Below, in pieces: positions 59,523-64,000 of a DNA stretch of 64,000 bases. Location: assembly GCA_029781135.1 (NCBI GenBank), contig JAKOXH010000035.1:62001-126000 (forward strand), in the 5' to 3' direction. Positions within the stretch are counted from its first letter, which is position 1; each line of letters begins with the position of its first letter. The DNA is from Planctomycetota bacterium (GTDB taxonomy: Bacteria > Planctomycetota > Planctomycetia > Pirellulales > Lacipirellulaceae). Position numbers and translations under genes: made by a program. The notes below the pieces were generated by a model. That model was not told where the DNA came from. It did not search any database and was given only the letters and a program-made list of their open reading frames with translations.

Positions 59523-60869
59523 ATGACTTCTACCACGAACACAACGATTGGCCTCGATGCTGACTATGAAGCGGCGATGAACTCGGTGCGCGGCGCCATC
59601 GAGCACTTTCGCGGTTGCAGCCCGGAAGAGCGGGCCGCGCTGCAGCGCGACCTGGATCAATTGCACGCGATGGCCGAAAAATTGGCGGCGGGCAAAATCG
59701 AAATCGTCGTGTTCGGCGAAATCAGCACGGGCAAGTCGGCGCTCATCAACGCGCTGGTGGGCGAGGCGGTGGCCGAGGTCAACGTGCGGGGCGGCTGGAC
59801 GAAGGATGTATGGAATGTCGGCTGGAAGGGCGCGGCCTACTGCGTGCCGGGGTTGGCCGATTCGCAAGTCGTGCTGATCGATACGCCCGGCCTCAACGAA
59901 GTGGATGGAGCGCAGCGCGCGACGATGGCCCACGAGGCGGCCGCGCGGGCCGACCTGGTGCTGTTCGTCGTCGATTCGGATCTCAACGAGGTCGAGTATT
60001 CGGCGCTCGTGGAACTGGCGGCCACGCACAAGCCGATCATCCTCGTGCTCAACAAGGCCGATTTATACCCCCCCCAAGAATTGGCCGATCTCATGTCGGT
60101 ATTCATGGGGCCGCGGCTCGCGGGAATCGTCGATCCGCAAAACGTGGTGCCGGTGAAGGCCGATCCGCGGCAGGTCGAGTATTACGTGGAATCGGCCGAT
60201 GGCCGCACGCGGCAAGAATGGCGGAAGCCGAAACCCGATGTGGAAGTGCTCCGCGAGCGGATTCTGGAAGTGCTCGCCGTGGAAGGCAAGGCCCTCGTGG
60301 CCCTCAACGCCGCGATGTACGCTGCCGACAAGAGCGACCGCATGGGCGCGATGCGGGTGCGGATGCGCAACGAAAAGGCGACGGCCACGATCTGGAGTTT
60401 CGCCGTGATGAAATCGCTCGGCGTGGCATCGAACCCGATGGCCGTGGCCGATGTTTTGGGTGGCACGGCCGTCGACGCGGTGATGGTCGTCACGCTCGGC
60501 AAGGTGTACGGCATTGAAATCACGACGGCGAACGCTCGCGAACTCATCACGTCGATCTTGAAGGCGGCCGGGTGGGTCATGCTGAGCGAGGCGGCGGTGA
60601 GTTACGCCTCATCCTTCTTCAAAGCCGTGACGGGCGGCTGGGGCACGCTGCTCACTGCCCTGCCCCAAGGCGCGGCCGCCGGCTACGGGTCGTACATCGT
60701 GGGCCAAGCCGCTCGTTACTACTTCGAGCACGGCGCCAGCTGGGGGCAGCAAGGCCCCAAGCGCGTGGTGACGCGCATTCTCGAAAACACCGACAAGCAA
60801 TCGGTGCTGCAGCGGATCAAGGACGAGATCAAGCAGAAGATTTCGCTCAACCGCTACGCGGGGAAGTGA
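59523..60869 (+). CDS. GTPase with DUF697 domain (second)
   Basis: A 448-residue GTPase without N-terminal membrane helices. G1 EIVVFGEISTGKSALINALV, G3 VVLIDTPGLNEVDGAQRATM, G4 IILVLNKADLYPPQEL; a helical N-terminal segment (EERAALQRDLDQLHAMAEKL) precedes. The C-terminal DUF697-like part has SNPMAVADVLGGTAVDAVMV and AAAGYGSYIVGQAARYYFEH. It is a paralog of the first GTPase, one membrane-anchored and one soluble, separated by 240 bp. Dynamin- or Era-like membrane roles are possible; none is established. Confidence 0.87.
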   Translation: MTSTTNTTIGLDADYEAAMNSVRGAIEHFRGCSPEERAALQRDLDQLHAMAEKLAAGKIEIVVFGEISTGKSALINALVGEAVAEVNVRGGWTKDVWNVGWKGAAYCVPGLADSQVVLIDTPGLNEVDGAQRATMAHEAAARADLVLFVVDSDLNEVEYSALVELAATHKPIILVLNKADLYPPQELADLMSVFMGPRLAGIVDPQNVVPVKADPRQVEYYVESADGRTRQEWRKPKPDVEVLRERILEVLAVEGKALVALNAAMYAADKSDRMGAMRVRMRNEKATATIWSFAVMKSLGVASNPMAVADVLGGTAVDAVMVVTLGKVYGIEITTANARELITSILKAAGWVMLSEAAVSYASSFFKAVTGGWGTLLTALPQGAAAGYGSYIVGQAARYYFEHGASWGQQGPKRVVTRILENTDKQSVLQRIKDEIKQKISLNRYAGK

Positions 60870-60871
60870 AG

Positions 60872-60982
60872 AAGAGGGGGAGACAGGGAGAGGGGGAGAC
60901 AAGGAGATGCAATTGGATGGCCGCCACGCAGTGCCACGCTATTGTCTCCTTGTCTCCTTGTCTCCCTATCTCCTTGTCTTCA
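60872..60982. repeat. GACAAGGAGA inverted repeat after the second GTPase
   Basis: Left arm 60872-60907, right arm 60943-60980. The right arm supplies the stop codon and last codons of the minus-strand zinc-ribbon gene. Confidence 0.7.
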
Positions 60983-61508
60983 CCGGCACCGGTTTCGGCC
61001 AGAACGCAACGCAAGCGGCGATGAGTGCGAACACAGCTCCAAGCGCCCAAAGCATCCAGCGCAAGAAGCGGGCCTGGGCGATTGCCGCTTCAATGGCGGC
61101 GGCATTGCCGATGCGGAAGACCGGAATGCCGTGTTCGGCCATGGGTCGATAGAATTCGATCCAGCCTGTCCATGCTCCGACGGGTGTCTTGATCTGCCGT
61201 TCGACCACCTGCAGGCGGGCTGCTGGATCGAATTCCGGAATCACCGGCTCTTTGGACCAGACCCAGGCGCCCCAAGCTAGTAGTGCGGCCGCCAATATCA
61301 AGCTGGCGGCAAGGACGCCCTGGCGCAGACCCCAGGCTCCGCTGTGTCGCTGTTCCTCAGCGGGGGTTGAACGCGGCAGATGACGAAGCTGCCGCAGCGG
61401 GGGGACATCGAGCCGTGTGCCGCAATCGCATGTTACCTGGCCGCCCGCTTGGCCGATTTCCACGGGAACTGTCTTGCCGCAATCACAACGGAGGAGGTAC
61501 GACGACAT
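60966..61508 (-). CDS. Zinc-ribbon membrane protein
   Basis: A 180-residue protein: an N-terminal zinc ribbon (LRCDCGKTVPVEIGQAGGQV, then TCDCGTRLDVP, two CxC pairs), a basic linker, a membrane helix (GVLAASLILAAALLAWGAWV), an outside loop of about 60 residues and a second helix (LRWMLWALGAVFALIAACVA). I have seen this layout in planctomycetes. The last residues KPVPVKTRR and the stop lie in the repeat at 60960-60982, so the tail was probably rewritten by insertion. Function unknown. Confidence 0.75.
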   Translation of the reverse strand: MSSYLLRCDCGKTVPVEIGQAGGQVTCDCGTRLDVPPLRQLRHLPRSTPAEEQRHSGAWGLRQGVLAASLILAAALLAWGAWVWSKEPVIPEFDPAARLQVVERQIKTPVGAWTGWIEFYRPMAEHGIPVFRIGNAAAIEAAIAQARFLRWMLWALGAVFALIAACVAFWPKPVPVKTRR

Positions 61509-62388
61509 GAAATCCTGGATCGCAGCGATTGCCGCAACTTCTTGTTATTAAAGAGGATAAATCAAGGCAGGTCCGAAATCACGTGGCGACGACGCACTTG
61601 CCGCGAACGATGGGAGCATTTTGAAAGTATCCGGAATCTACTGCCGAGCCGCACGTGCTCGCGTGCGGCACCGTGCCAGCACTGGTTCCATCGTACCGAT
61701 TTTTTCGGCCGTGCCTATGGACTCGATTTTATGGCCGCTTAGAATTGAGAGGCTATCCTCTCGGCACGGGCAGCATTCGGGTGTCCAAGGACGCAGCGTC
61801 GTGGAGAGGCCGCGCGAATTGATTCGGTGCGGGACGCAAGCGCTCTGACAAGGGCCATCGTTGGAAATGGTTGGCCACGGGAAGCAACGAGGGTTGGGCG
61901 AAATGTTGCACATGCACCGCCACCGCCGATTGCTCGCCGAAGCCCACACTTTGGAACGAGATCGCTGCTGCCTTACGAGCGACAAGAATTGCCGCGCCTG
62001 TTCGGCTCGTACATCTGTCATCTGTGTTGAATTGGAAGTTGTTTTTTGACAAGAGGTAACGATCAGATAAACCACGCGGCGTGATGTCAGAGTTTGTGTC
62101 GGAGTAATCTTTTACCAAATACGCGAACGCTCAAGACATCGAACGAGACAGTGTTAGAATTAGTCAATTACCCGACTGATTTTGGTTTGAGAGAAGTTGT
62201 TGTGGAGGTGTGTTAGCTGCCGCCGGCTGTTCGGCTCGATCGGATGTGTGTTTCGCAGGGGGCTCTTACCTACCAAAGGCGCCTGCACCCGTCGATCGGA
62301 GTTCCTTGAAGCCGTTGGCGACGTGGCGTGCCTGTTCGCAATCACGGGTTTTGTCTGGCTGGACTAAATAATTGGTAGGAGTGCAATC
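61509..62388. other. 880-bp gap upstream of the sigma factor gene
   Basis: No convincing gene on either strand. Two short stretches could serve as promoter boxes for the sigma gene (TTGACA at 62045-62050; AAGACA - 16 bp - TAGAAT around 62133-62160), neither strong. The region is less GC-rich than its neighbours and less repeat-laden than other gaps. The long untranslated leader suggests regulation of the sigma gene. Confidence 0.4.
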
Positions 62389-63957
<1,569 letters not shown>

Positions 63958-64000
63958 TTGATCTTGAACTGCAACATTTTTGAGTGATGGCCGATCATCC

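Noticed and set aside
61638-62075. Minus-strand 145-codon frame in the gap before the sigma gene
   Set aside because: Composition is Arg/Ser/Cys-rich with no motif, and an equally long frame exists in another phase.

Overview
The window reads as a chromosomal segment of a GC-rich planctomycete, most likely of the Pirellulales or a near relative. This is inferred from gene content: secreted proteins with a dockerin-like stretch plus a PEP-CTERM-like tail, a MoxR/DUF58/vWA/DUF4159 locus, a Tat-exported Gfo/Idh/MocA oxidoreductase, an LptD/OstA-like protein, a zinc-ribbon membrane protein, and a two-subunit topoisomerase VI. I saw no rRNA, tRNA, CRISPR array, IS transposase or prophage.

Layout. 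1-16.7 kb: the 3' end of an AsmA-like gene, then accessory DNA with five small toxin-antitoxin or TA-like modules or candidates (two VapBC/PIN, MazEF, RelE, and an HNH pair), a nonsense-interrupted HNH gene divergent from a ribbon-helix-helix gene, a SYLF protein, miaB, glnE, a frameshifted gene and an RNase H-like gene lacking its catalytic residues. 17-29 kb: fatty acid desaturase, fmt and def, a vWA protein, two small secreted proteins, top6B-top6A and a Gfo/Idh oxidoreductase. 29-35.3 kb: a nitrogen block, amt - glnB - antiporter-like - amt, closed by a strong terminator; glnE lies about 15 kb upstream. 35.6-44 kb: cell-surface genes (SGNH hydrolase, a giant metalloprotease-like repeat protein, LptD-like). 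44-55 kb: a small overlapping gene pair, a third VapBC, the DUF4159 gene, and divergently MoxR - DUF58 - BatA-like - vWA. 55-64 kb: methyltransferase, quinone oxidoreductase, two DUF697-type GTPases, a zinc-ribbon membrane protein and the principal sigma factor.

The most striking property is the intergenic DNA. Nearly every gap longer than about 150 bp holds short palindromes, mostly as an inverted pair (hairpin, spacer, reverse-complement hairpin), the architecture of REPIN elements. At least ten sequence families coexist, some nest inside others, and several sit in frame inside genes (AsmA-like, miaB, fmt, BatA-like, vWA, and the lptD-like signal peptide). A second pattern is that two TA modules (mazEF and the third vapBC) are each bracketed by a duplicated 3' end of the adjacent gene, as if each arrived with a replacement gene end. 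These two patterns are my best candidates for an undescribed system. All functional calls are from reading sequence; no search was run.
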